Of a DNA stretch of 64,000 bases, positions 48,400-59,161 are shown one piece after another. The stretch covers positions 1,488,001 to 1,552,000 of the forward strand of contig JARFIW010001458.1 in assembly GCA_036346225.1 (NCBI GenBank). The letters run 5' to 3'. The notes beneath the pieces are model-generated. The model was not told the DNA's origin. It made no database searches and saw only the letters and a program-made list of their open reading frames with translations. The DNA is from Platerodrilus igneus (taxonomy: Eukaryota > Arthropoda > Insecta > Coleoptera > Lycidae). How positions within the stretch are numbered: the first letter of the stretch is position 1; the number at the start of each line of letters is the position of its first letter. A program made the position numbers and the translations under genes.

Positions 48400-49938
48400 T
48401 GTAACATGTCATTTTACCTATGGTAAATGCCACGTTACAGCTTTAGTTATTTCTCTCTTTAAACCTCACCTTTTACCTAGAAAAGTCCATCGAACCCTAA
48501 TTTACACTTTACTTCTAATAGATAAGTTATAATCACAGAACATAGGAAGGTATGAGTATTTCATAAAGTACCGTGTTTGTTTCCAATATTTATACCTGTT
48601 AGTAATGTTGCCTATAATCCAGTGTTCTTGATATTTATTTTCATAGTTTAACTTTGCTAAAGAATTCTGTGGTCGTTCCTTTCCTTATAACTTCAAATTC
48701 CCCTCTCTGGTAATTAAAACAGATGTTTGCATGTCAAAGCGTACTGGCAAAAGTTTTCATTTCTTGTCTGGGTTCTGTGCACAACAGGTCGTCTTAAATT
48801 CAAGGTGACAAAAATTGACCATGAGGTCGAAACAAGTATGTATTCCTTTATTAAATAATTAACTAATAGTCATCTAAATATTATTACAGATGTCTAGCTT
48901 AGCGTTTTCCTTACCTCAATAAACTACAAATCCCACCGGATTACTTTTCCGATGGTAAGAATTAAATAGATACATTTTAAATTCCTTTACATTTGTTATA
49001 GCGTGTTTAATTAATGCACGTGTTATATTTCAGGGTCGTTCTCTACCCTCATGTCTTCATACCTATATTTAAGTTCCGCTATGATGCAAACTTGTTTTGC
49101 TGTCGTTTTTAAAGGAGATGACAATGCCGTTGTATTTTTGATTTACATTACCTCAACATGCAAATTTTAGTTTGGTTATATATTTCTCGTAAAATAATGG
49201 ATCTATGAAGTTACACACAAAATTCTACCTCATCATTTTCCGTCGATGCTACCTGGGACTCCTACAGTTTATACACCTTTAATTGGGATTTCCACAGATG
49301 GTCAGTTCAAGGAATTTTACGGTAACAACACTTGTTTTACGATGCACGTGTCAGGTATGACAAACTAAAGTAATATTTATCCACGCAAAATTAAAGTGAA
49401 CTGATTTCTACAAATATTAAATTTTCTTTTCATTTTTCATTTGTAAAACGTACTAATATTACAGACAATTTATCTACTGTTTGCAATATTTAATTCCCAA
49501 TTATACATAGTCGTACTGGACGCATACTGTCCATATGTAAGCCACATGTTTCATGAAACTTATGGTAGTCAAGTTCATTCATTAACTTATTAACGCTTTT
49601 TAAAAGCACAGTTACATTTTTTTAGTTACATAAAAACAAGTTTCATTATTTTTACTGATCTATTCTATTTCAAATGACTTCATAGAACTTTTATGATATT
49701 TTTGTTCAAAATTAAATATCCAACAAAATTTAATAAATACGATAATTGATTTGTCTATAGTTTTCTCTCAGTTATTGATGTTACAGTTATTAGTTCACCA
49801 ATTCTCTTCCCCTCGAGATTTTAAGTTTCATGCAGCCTACTCAACCACGACGGTCGATGCTAACTGTGCTAGAGCATAATTTTTTATGCTCTGTCGTGCA
49901 CCTATCCTTTAATAACGCCTGAAAAAGGGTAGGGTGCA
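48400..49938 (+). repeat. 3' LTR of element B
   Basis: 1539 bp with the same ends as the 5' LTR (tgtaac...ggtgca). It is followed by ATGT, the right target duplication (49939-49942). Confidence 0.95.
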
Positions 49939-49942
49939 ATGT

Positions 49943-50284
49943 AATACATTGTATTCAAACTGCAGGTGCAAGTCACAGACGGTTAAGGAACCGCAATTAT
50001 TTAGAAATTAAGAGTGTTACATTGTATAATGAATAAAATTAAGTTCCCACAGACATGTGAAGGGTAGGAACAACATAAATACCTGGGGAGCCCCAGATCA
50101 GTCAGTCAGTTTTGAGTATTTCAGCTTTAACATTGCCGTTTGTTTAGACTACTCACCCTTATTAAACTCCAATTATTATTTGATTTTCGACTTCAACTGT
50201 AATTTCTGTTTAACCAAATAAATTGTTACAAGAAGTTTTGGAATAAGTTTTTAAAAAGACCACTCCCAAGGTCCGAAACGTAAC
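49943..50284 (+). repeat. 3' LTR of element A, second part
   Basis: The sequence resumes at 'aatacattgtattc' and follows the 5' LTR of A to cgaaacgtaac. It lacks two short segments present in the 5' LTR. Confidence 0.92.
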
Positions 50285-52946
50285 TCGCGTCACAGATTAA
50301 TATGGTGACGATTCTTCAAGTGAATTTCTTTACAGAGAAGTTCAAATCCGAAATAATTTTTTAGATATCAACCGAAAAATCGACGACCTGCAGAGAGAAT
50401 ATCAATAGGACACATAAGAAGAATTGGTGTTCTAAGATGTGTACATTAAGTTTGAGTTACTTTAAGAGAAATAGGTACAAGTGGCGTACCAAACTTTCAG
50501 AATCTTACGTGAAGAATCAGTGTTCAATAAAGTGTTAATATGCTTGATTCCAAGAACCCTAAGTCCTGAATAAAAATTATGCATGCAAGAAATTTGAGCA
50601 GAAAAATTAGCAGCTATAGGTTATAATTGGCACATTTTTGCAATGTGTAGTGAGTGACCAAAAATACTTGTTTGACTAGAATTGTTGTACAAAACAAAAT
50701 TTAATGCGTTAGATACCATGCAAAACAGCAAAGACCCATCCACTGTAGGAAAGTCATGGCGACAGTTTTTGAAATATAAAGGCATTCTTTGGATTGGGTT
50801 TATGCAGAAACAAAGTATAATTGCTACAGATGTCTACAAAGAAGCTCTAAGAAAAAGAAAATCGTAAAATTTTTTAGAGTTTTTGAAAAACCTAATAACC
50901 ACGGATTTTATAAGGTAGGAGACCACCTCCTCTTAGTGCTTTGATCTGCTCCTTCAAATTTTTTCCTTTTACCTAAGCTAATAAAACAGGACTGCAATTA
51001 TCTTCAGATGGAGAACCAAAAAGCGTCATTTCTGCGTCTTTTATGGAGTTATCGAAAGAACTTTTTTTATTAGATAGACGCATGAGAATGAGAAGTAATA
51101 CACAAATTTAGTATCTGTTAAATATTTATATGTCGAAAGGTAAAATATTGTTTTCTCTCTAAATGTTTTTCTCTGGTTAGATAAATGCATTTTAATTTCT
51201 ATTCAGTGTTCCAAGAAATATTCGCAAAACTAATTTAACTAAAAGAGTTTGCCTTATCGTTGCTATACTTCTACGTATTCAACCTGCTTCCAACAGAGAC
51301 AAGGTATGCTGCTTCAACATAATTGATAATTATTTACATATACGAGCAATGAGAATTACAACTAGTTGACGAAGATGTTATTTCTAAGCTAAACGCTAAA
51401 CGGTTTGAGAAATATTAGAGAATGCTTATCATGATATGTTATAGTAATGTTAAAACATCTAGATTATTTGTAATAGTTACTTAAATTATGTTTTATATGG
51501 CCTCAAAAATATTACTTAAATGTAAACTACTAAACACCCTTGACTATCAAGCACCAAAATGCTCAAATTAACACCGAAACGCATCTATGAGAGAAGTAGT
51601 TTAGGTTTATATTTAGTCCTTCCATTTTCATGTTAATGTAACGACGTACAAACAACTACACGTATATAGCATATTAGAAGGAAATGCTGGGGAAGGAACA
51701 CCCCACAGAACCAACATTATATAAACCGAAGTGAACTCGCATCTAGTTGAGGTCAAGCGCATTATTTGTAATTCGATCAATTTTCCTACACGTCATGTAC
51801 CAAAGCTCTAAATCGTTATAAACTCCGCGATCTAGCAAAATACCCCAGGCTTTGCTAATGACTGCAATAATTAACACCAACAGCTTGAACCGTACGCTAA
51901 AAAATATAAAAACGGGATCAGACAGCCCGACTACCTTCTAGAACCTCCTCAGATTTTCCTGATTTAAACTTTAGTTGCAAAAAATATTTGATATTAATAA
52001 AAGTAGAATACAAGGCATATGATTAAATTCAGTTACAATTTGAAACTTAATATACCTGTTTGTTAGTTAGGTTTATACACGATTTTTTGGATAATCATGA
52101 CCCAATCTTATATATACGAACCGTTAGCAATCTAAAGCACATGTTCCTTTCATTCTAAAATCATTAAATAAACACGAAGTTATTTAAAATCTCTGATTAT
52201 GCACATATAATATAGCGTTAGTGCCCTTCAGCAAAATTATGAACCAGATTTAAACGTAATTTTTTCATTTCCTTTTTACTGTTCGCTAATTTTTCAATTC
52301 AGTTGGTAGCATCACAACGCACAAAGCAGTTGATTACTGTAAAATAATTTTAATAAACTAAACTTATCAAAATATAAAAAAGAAAGTTTAAGCTTTCTAA
52401 AGAGAGAATTTACGTTTCCTGAAATCAAGTATCTGTAAAGTTATAAATTCTGACATAAAATTGACGGTATAGCATGAAGTTAACATTCCTCTAATCTATA
52501 CCCTGCTACTGGATTATTTGTACTCAGGGTTACAATAGCTTTGTGTACTGAAATCGATATTATAGCTAAACAGTGGCATCTCCAAGTCTAAAAATATGGG
52601 TGTGCGCCATCAGTATTTACTATTTATATACAAATGCCTAAAAATTAAAAGTACCTTGATCGATTGAAGAGAAAGTGACTTTTCATGGAAATTTAACCAT
52701 TACGGAGGTCGCTATCGTAAATGATGTCTCCAGATACTTAGCATTTTCCGTGTTCGAGTGACTCACTTTAAAAGGATATAATCGCTTTCAGATTAGTCTA
52801 GGAGAGGGAGCAGATTTGACATAATATAAATTCAACCTTTCTCAATTTACTTTATTCGTTTTCTGTGTAACAAATAATGCTTATGCAACACCAAAATTTT
52901 ATCCGCATAAACAATCTTCTTTAAACGAGTGTAATATATAGCTTGA

Positions 52947-52950
<4 letters not shown>
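50285..52950. other. Gene-poor AT-rich DNA
   Basis: No gene is recognised. A 61-codon frame at 50682-50867 has a plausible amino-acid mix (KDPSTVGKSWRQFLKYKGI) but no family I can name. A promoter-like stretch at 51636-51790 is described among the findings. Confidence 0.5.
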
Positions 52951-52993
<43 letters not shown>

Positions 52994-53114
52994 CGTGTAT
53001 GGGTGCGTGGGTGCGTGGGTGGGTGGGTGCGCGGGTGCGTGGGTGGGTGCGTGCGTGCGTGTGTCTGTGTGCGTGCGTGCGTGTGTGTCTGTGTGTGTGT
53101 GTGTGGGTGGGTGT
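52951..53114 (+). repeat. (GT)n and GTGGGTGC-type microsatellite
   Basis: Pure (GT)n over about 35 bp passes into GTGCGTGG/GTGGGTGC variants. All frames read through it are Cys/Val/Arg/Gly repeats and not genes. Confidence 0.95.
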
Positions 53115-53619
53115 GTTTTTACTGTTGCAATATTTTTATTTCAACATAAATAAGTTACATTATTTGGATCTGTCCGTTTTACTTCTGATAAATTTTTTTT
53201 AACATCAGTGATAATGGCGTCCTTTTAAATTTTCGTACATCACACAGTGACAGTTCTGCATCCCAAAATGATTCATTTGGTACTCGGCTGCAAAATCGGG
53301 CTTTACGTTTTAAGCTAGTCAAAGTCGGATCAATTTCTACCTGGACGTTGGATATTGTAGTAATTGTAATTGTAATATGCATAATTCATAAAAAATATTC
53401 ATGAAAGTTTCGATTAGAAATTAATTGCAGGTACAGTCTTTGTTGCATTATCGTGCACTTGTAACTTTCACATCATTTAGTTCTTATCTAGCCATTCTTT
53501 GGTTGGTTAAGTTTCGTTGCAAAACGCGAACTTCAATCTATTTTTACTTTTAGAACGGAGTTATGAATGAGGTTGAATCATGTGTTTTTCGATTAAGGTA
53601 ATTCACATAGCAATGTTGT

Positions 53620-54670
53620 GTTTTATGTATATTATTGTATTATATATTTAACGCTTCTCTCCTTGTATTATCAATTTGTCGCAGTTCTTTAATTACCATT
53701 GCAGCAAATATGGTAACTGCTGACTATACTTTTTTTGATTCTACCATTTTTTGGACCAACGTATTTGGATTTAGGTTTAATTTTGTAAGAGCAGTTAGTT
53801 TCTCACGTGGTTCGTTAAATTGTGGGCAGTGAAAAAATACGTATTCTGCATCTTCAAGAAAGTCAGTGCACATTGGACAAATAGGAGTTGTAGCTAATTT
53901 AAATTTATAGAAGAATGCTCTAAAGCACCCATGACCACTTAGAAGTTGGGTTAGATAAAAGTCTAATTTTCCATGATATCGATTGAGCCATGGTTCTAAG
54001 TGGTATCATATGGTAAGTCCATTTGCCCTTCTGCGATGTATCCCAACGTTGTTGCCATTTCGCTATTAATTTTGCCTTTCCTTCTTTCTTTTTTTGTTCT
54101 AGAGTTTTCTCTATAATACCACTCCCAACGGGTAGTGCGTTAATATTTCAATCTGAAACATACCTGCGATAATGCATGCAGCTTCATTAGAAATTATGCG
54201 GTACACACATATTACTCGTAGAGTGCTTAATCTATATACGGAAGAAATTTTACGGCAGTTCGATTTTATGTCTACTGCATTAGCCCAAATAGGAGCTCCA
54301 TATGAAATTATAGATGTAACAACCGATGCCAAAAATAATCTTTTACTAGTTTTTGTTCCACCAACATTAGGAATTATTTGTGAGAGTATTGTTGTTGTGT
54401 TTGCTGCTTTTTTGCTCAAGCAGGACAAATGTTTTTTAAATAATAATTTGTCGTCGATTTTCACACTTAAGAAATGCACACTAGGACTAGAAGTAATTTC
54501 CTGATAACCTATATGCAGGTTTATTGTTTCACGTATCTTTCTGCTAGACACAAGAACGACTTCAATTTTTTCTGCAGCTAGTTCAAGGTTTAAAATTTTA
54601 AATATCGCCTAATTATTTCCACAGATTCATTGTAGATTTGTACGATTACTTCCTTTAGCTTTACAGTAAC
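53620..54670 (-). pseudogene. R1-clade LINE reverse transcriptase, C-terminal fragment
   Basis: On the minus strand, 54551-54111 encodes the RT thumb and linker of an R1-type non-LTR element. Motifs include FLSVKIDDKL (for LGVxID), IIPNVGGTKTSKR, SIISYGAPIWANA, VYRLSTLRVICVYR and SNEAACIIAGM. Homology continues in shifted frames to about 53830 with WQQRWDTSQKGKW and a QLLSGHGCF block. It ends with a Cys-rich motif CPMCTDF...HCPQF (about 53885-53825), where the usual His position is Tyr. Such elements reverse-transcribe their RNA at a nicked target. The N-terminal two-thirds of ORF2, with palm and endonuclease, is missing, as in 5'-truncated LINEs. Confidence 0.88.
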
Positions 54671-54683
54671 CACAAGTACCAAA

Positions 54684-54806
54684 TGTGTGTGTGTGTGTGT
54701 ATGTATTTGTGTGTGCGTGCGTGCGTTCGTGCGTGCGTGCTTGCATGCGTTCGTGTGTGCGTGCGTGCGTGCGTGTGTGTGTGTGTGTGCGTACGCGCGC
54801 GCGTGT
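54684..54806 (+). repeat. (GT)n/(GCGT)n microsatellite
   Basis: GT repeats with GCGT and GCTT variants. Together with the tract at 52951-53114 it brackets the LINE fragment. Confidence 0.95.
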
Positions 54807-55329
54807 TTATTGCTATGAATATTCGGGCACAACTACCCAAATCAATAAAGATGCAATGACTACTAACAGAAACGATAAAAATGGTATGATGTGGATTCTT
54901 ACCTGAACATGTCCGTATTATCGTGCTAACTTAGCGATAATGAAGTAAAGAAATTTCAACATCACCATTATAATGATACAAAATTTTTATGAACTATCCT
55001 TCAAAGTATGATACATTCAAAAATATCTTTCTTCTACACGCATTGTGTAAGCAATTTACTTACACGCAGTCATAAAAACTTATAAGTGGAATTTGGCAAC
55101 CTAAGTCTAAATTAAAAATAACTTCTCATAACTTCTCACAACTTTTCACTTCTAAGTCACAAAGTGTTCTTTAAGAGCAACATGGATAATTCAAATACTC
55201 TTGTTTAACCCATCTACAAGTAACTGATCAAAGTTTGATCTCAAAGAAATATCCAAAAGAAAATATCCATTTACAAGTAATTTTCTATACGCAAAAATTT
55301 AATAGCTTAATCTACGCCTCGCTTTGATG
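54807..55329. other. AT-rich DNA, nothing recognised
   Basis: No coding frame or repeat is identified. Confidence 0.5.
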
Positions 55330-56450
55330 CACCGCTAAAAAGGTGCTGTGATACAGATACAGCAATTTGTAAAATTTGAAATAGTTGACTTACCTTCCTT
55401 TCTAACTTTACCTAGCTAGCTCAACGAAAATGTTGGAGTTTTCAAAATGAAATCAAATACAGCAATGTTAAGGCATTTATACAGTATGAAATACTTTCTC
55501 TCATACAAAAACATACAGAACATTTACAGCATCGTTTGTTTCAAACACCAAATAATTTCTAAGAAGTACTTATTTACTTAATTTTTAAAAACGTTCTTTT
55601 ATTAATTAGATATTTACGAAATTGACGTATTTCTAAGTACGATGATTCATCCTTTCTAATATTCCAGAAAACTATTTATTTGAAATGAATTTATATAATT
55701 CCCAGATAATTAATTTAAGCTTTAATGGATTTATAATACAAATTAGTTGCATTTTTATTGCAAATATTTGCTTTCACGGTAAAACGTTTTTAATACCTAT
55801 AATTAAGATTTGAATTGGGGTTTTAAATACACGAAGTTATTTATTTTTACGCACAGAAAAGGCATTTTATTTTTTACCAACGAGTGATCGTTTTGCGTTC
55901 GCATTAATGCGTTTTACGGTATCCTAAAACTAATTATTTTTACATATACAACTTACATTATTTGCTAAGTATTTACAATAAGCTTATATCATACAGGGTT
56001 ATTATTTATACACGGGAATTTGATTTTCCGCTTGTACCTCAATGAATGAAAGTACCCTTGTATTATACAGGGTGTAAACATAAATCTACGGAAATTTTCA
56101 TTTTTTCCGGACCTTTTTATATTTTGTTATATATTTTGTATGTAGTATTTAAGATATTGTTCGTAGGGTAAAGTTGTTGTGGCAGTTTTAGACCTTATTT
56201 TTAATATTTAAGGCATACCTTGAGAGAAATTAGTTCTTCTTAGATGTTATATTTATGATATTGTTTGTAAGAGAAAAGCTGTTGTGGATGTAGTAAATAG
56301 TATGTGGTTTTATTTTGAAGAGAGCTGGCCAAAAATATTTAGACAACGGGCAAATTTAAAATTCATCCTCTTATTAAAGCTCACTTAGAACCACTTTAGT
56401 TCACATAATCGGCTTGTTGACGCCCAACGTACGGCCACATCAATCCACTG

Positions 56451-56451
<1 letters not shown>
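55330..56451 (+). repeat. Dispersed repeat, second copy
   Basis: It shares ordered blocks with 23690-25560: 'aaggtgctgtgatacagatacagcaa' near 55350, 'ctagctagctcaac' near 55410, 'tttatacagtatgaaat' near 55475, 'aatgcgttttacggta' near 55907 and 'ctacggaaattttca' near 56085. Relative to the first copy about 0.7-1 kb of the middle is absent. The tail (56140-56310) matches 9790-10090. It ends at a (TA)n tract. Confidence 0.72.
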
Positions 56452-56493
<42 letters not shown>

Positions 56494-56673
56494 AACATAC
56501 ACACATACATATATATTTCTGTGAGTGTGCAAGTGTGGGTTTGTTTGTGTATGAGTTTGTGTAGGAATCTATATGTGTGCTTGTGTATGGTGTATGTGTG
56601 TGAATGTGCGTGTGTGTGGGGTGTGTGTGGGGTATGTGTGTGTGTGTATGTGTGTGTGTGTGTGAAAAGAAAG
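56452..56673 (+). repeat. (TA)n followed by (GT)n-rich microsatellite
   Basis: TA repeats at 56452-56491, then CA/TA and from about 56521 imperfect GT repeats with an AGAG tail near 56670-56685. The 62-codon frame inside is low-complexity. Confidence 0.95.
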
Positions 56674-56685
56674 AGAGAGAGAAGT

Positions 56686-57179
56686 TTGTGCTTGTACGAA
56701 GATAAATAGTTAAGACCTATTCATTTATAAAAGTTAGCTAATGAAGCATTGCACTTGCTAAGATATTGTAGCATTTAGGATGCGTTGTAAAAAACCTTGG
56801 CTAACTCAAAGATTAGCTAATTGTGGATTAAATTTAACCCTAGTTTAATACGATTTAACGTTGTACAAATTCAAAGTTATTTAATTCATAATTTTTGTGT
56901 GTTGGTAATTCCGTTCTGTCAAAATCATGTTTTCTTTCACTTTTGGTAGTTTGTGGGTGGTAGTGGATTAACAGACTTAACCTCAACAGCCGCTGTAAAC
57001 TTTAAAATTTCTGTAAAATTGTTTGGTCTTATATTATAATTTAAGTCATAGATAACTAACTTTCTAGTTTAGTATTAAATTTAATGAGGTCGTATAATAT
57101 TGCACCCTTCGTACTGTGTAGTGTTCTTATAGCTTGTAAAACATTTTAAAATGTCCACAGGATCCTGCGATCATAAAAA
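56686..57179. other. AT-rich DNA, nothing recognised
   Basis: No gene or repeat was identified between the microsatellite and the Myb-like fragment. Confidence 0.5.
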
Positions 57180-57314
57180 AAACGGGCTAAAAATTTTTCA
57201 GAAAGAGAAAATATCCTATTATTGAAATCAGTGCAGCGATTTACTTCCGCAATAGAAAGCAAATAAACCGACGCGGATAATAACAAAATAAAAAACGATG
57301 CCTGGGAAAAAGTT
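57180..57314 (+). pseudogene. Myb/SANT-like DNA-binding domain fragment
   Basis: Read from 57180 the frame gives RAKNFSERENILLLKSVQRF, then ESK-stop-TDADNNKIKNDAWEKVCK. This is the pattern of the zeste/Myb-SANT-like domain found in insect regulatory proteins and in Harbinger-type transposons: an F-E-L-L start, a K-T-D linker and a K-x-A-W core. One in-frame stop (57268) interrupts it. The match ends exactly where the BEL element repeat begins (57315). It may be a dead host gene or part of a DNA transposon. The family call rests on pattern only. Confidence 0.55.
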
Positions 57315-57380
57315 TGCAAATAGCAGAAATAAGGAATGCTGAAGGGTTAACGGTAAAAACAGCTATAAAACGCCTTAACA
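57315..57380 (-). repeat. 3' LTR remnant of the BEL/Pao element
   Basis: On the minus strand it starts tgttaaggcgttttatagc and matches the 5' LTR start for about 65 bp, then changes abruptly into the Myb-like fragment. The stretch before it (57381-57477) is the 3' noncoding part, including a purine-rich ggtgagcgg next to the LTR. Confidence 0.6.
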
Positions 57381-57477
57381 TACCGCTCACCAAAATAAGA
57401 TTGATTAACTTATTTTTAAACTATGTACTAATGAAAATAAAACGAATACTACGCTACATTTAATATTCATCTTAAAA

Positions 57478-57969
57478 CTATTGAGTTGTGCTGTCTACAG
57501 GTAGAGGACACAACTTGACTAAAGGTCTTTTAATCGTGCCATGCATAGTTTTTACCCTAGCCACTCGAATAACCCCATCGCTTCCAGTGTATAAATAATC
57601 GATGCGGCTTAGTCGCCAGGACAGAGGAGGAGCTTGATCCTCTTTGATTAACACCAAGGTCCCAATTTGGATTTGAGGAGATGAAGTGAACCATTTAGTC
57701 TTTTGTTGCGGGGTATGCAAATAACTTGTACGCCACTGTTTCCAGAAATCTTGTTGTATACGCTGAATTAGTTGCCAGCGATCCAAATGACAAATCTTCA
57801 ACGCAGTAACGTCAGGATCTGGTAGAACAGACACAGGTTCCAAACCAAGAAAATGATTCGGTGTTACATATGAAAAATCTTCGGGATTAGTACTTAACGG
57901 GCACAAAAGCCTCGAATTAAGTAGAGATTCAATTTGAACAAGAACAGTGTTGAGTTCTTCATATGACAA
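57478..57969 (-). pseudogene. Integrase C-terminal part, BEL/Pao element
   Basis: Encodes IESLLNSRLLCPLSTNPEDF, then TPNHFLGL, RWQLIQRIQQDFWKQW and a beta-rich end (GTLVLIKEDQAPPLSWRL, RVARVKT). This is the DUF5641-like C-terminal module of BEL/Pao integrases. Its stop codon is at 57480-57478. The frame overlaps the upstream integrase region after a shift near 57980. Confidence 0.9.
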
Positions 57970-58012
57970 TATTTGATTTCCAATGATCTTTTTGAGATAA
58001 GATTTGACTGAT

Positions 58013-59032
58013 TTAATCCCGGCTTCCCATAAACCTCCGAAATGAGGAGCGGAAGGGGGGTTGAATATAAATGTTGTACTTTCTGCACCCGCAGTCTTTC
58101 ATCATGTCAGATAATTCACGAGACGTTTCAGTAAAATTGGTGCCACAATCACTATAAACAGTCATACACTTTCCACGACGAGCAATAAAGCGACGTAAAG
58201 CAGCGATAAAGGCTTCTTTTGAAAGACTAGACACTAACACCAAATGAACGGTTTTCGTGCTAAAACAAATCAACAAGGAAATATAAGCCTTTGATGACTT
58301 AGATACTCGTTTTCTACTCATTGTAACGGCAAGAGGGCCACCATAATCCACACCAGTATGCAAAAATGCCTTTCCGGGATTTACCCTCGAAGTTGGTAAA
58401 TCACCTATGAGAGGGCAATAAGTAATAGGGTTTATGCGAAAATAACGGATGCATGACTTCAAACATATACGAACTGCTCTTTTAGCAGATAGAATCCAAA
58501 AATTGTGAGTCAACAAAAATTGAGTAGTACGAAGTCCAGGATGTAAGTGCTTGTTATGGCAATCCAGAGTGATTAAGTCTGTTAACCGATGCGATGATGG
58601 GAGTAAAATTGGAAATTTCACCCCATAAGGTAGGTCTGAATTTCGAAAACAACCACCCACCCTGAGTAAACCATGTAAATCCAGAAAGGGAGTGAGAGGT
58701 CTGAGCGATTTGTTAACCGGTTTACCATTTGCTATATTACAAATATCTAGATGGAAGACTTCTTGTTGAGCCCTTTTGATCAAAATATGAAGAGCACATT
58801 GCTGTTCAACCATAGAAGCATAATCGGGCGCGTCTCTGCGTGATTCCAATGATGTTCGAGTATTGGAAATGAAGTGACGAACACATGAAATAATTCTACA
58901 CATTTTTGCCAAATTTGAAAAGCGAGTAGTCAATGAGTCTAAGAAATTGTATGAAATAACAACATTTAATGATAAAATTTGTCTTTCCGTTTCGACTGAC
59001 AACGGATTTAATGAACGAGACACGTTAAGCAA
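58013..59032 (-). pseudogene. Integrase zinc and catalytic domains, BEL/Pao element
   Basis: A 339-codon frame. The N-terminal half ends with the zinc-binding integrase domain (CHNKHLHPGLRTTQFLL). The catalytic core starts near residue 225 (FLHTGVDYGGPLAV, first Asp) and continues with KAYISLLICF and YSDCGTNF (second Asp). It runs off-frame near the third residue (the Glu region near 58020). One shift before 57980 joins it to the C-terminal part. Confidence 0.92.
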
Positions 59033-59161
59033 TGGCCATTTTTCTTCTGGAAGTTGAAGCCAATGAGGCCCTTTTCACCATAAATGATGTTGTACCAATT
59101 CTGAGGCTACCAGACCTCGAGAGGCACAATCAGCTGGGTTTTCTGAAGATTTAATATGAAA

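Larger units (their letters stand above)
40410..49938 (+). mobile_element. Element B: Ty3/gypsy LTR retrotransposon nested in element A
   Basis: The element is 9529 bp with LTRs 40410-41946 and 48400-49938 (TG...CA ends) and a perfect ATGT duplication. It has a primer-binding site, a long repeat-filled leader, gag with zinc knuckles, protease, RT, RNase H and integrase, and no env. The LTRs differ at about 20 of ~1540 positions by eye, so it is the youngest large element here. Coding parts nonetheless have stops and frameshifts and one altered catalytic residue. Confidence 0.95.
33577..50284 (+). mobile_element. Element A: env-bearing Ty3/gypsy (errantivirus-like), split by element B
   Basis: Without the nested element it is about 7.2 kb: 5' LTR 33577-34130, primer-binding site, leader, gag start, RT, RNase H, integrase, env, and a 3' LTR in two parts (40255-40409 and 49943-50284). 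An env gene after pol, LTRs of AGTTA...TAAC type and a Ser-tRNA-like primer-binding site fit insect errantiviruses (gypsy, 17.6, 297 group). Most of gag and the protease are deleted, and pol and env carry several stops. LTR divergence is about 8% by eye, so this is an old insertion. Confidence 0.92.

Noticed and set aside
52943..53202. Overlapping Cys/Val-rich reading frames
   Set aside because: They are translations of a (GT)n microsatellite in three frames.
54172..54504. 110-codon plus-strand frame
   Set aside because: It is the antisense shadow of the R1-type RT on the minus strand.
54590..54906. His/Thr- and Cys/Val-rich frames on both strands
   Set aside because: Low-complexity translations of the (GT)n tract at 54684-54806.
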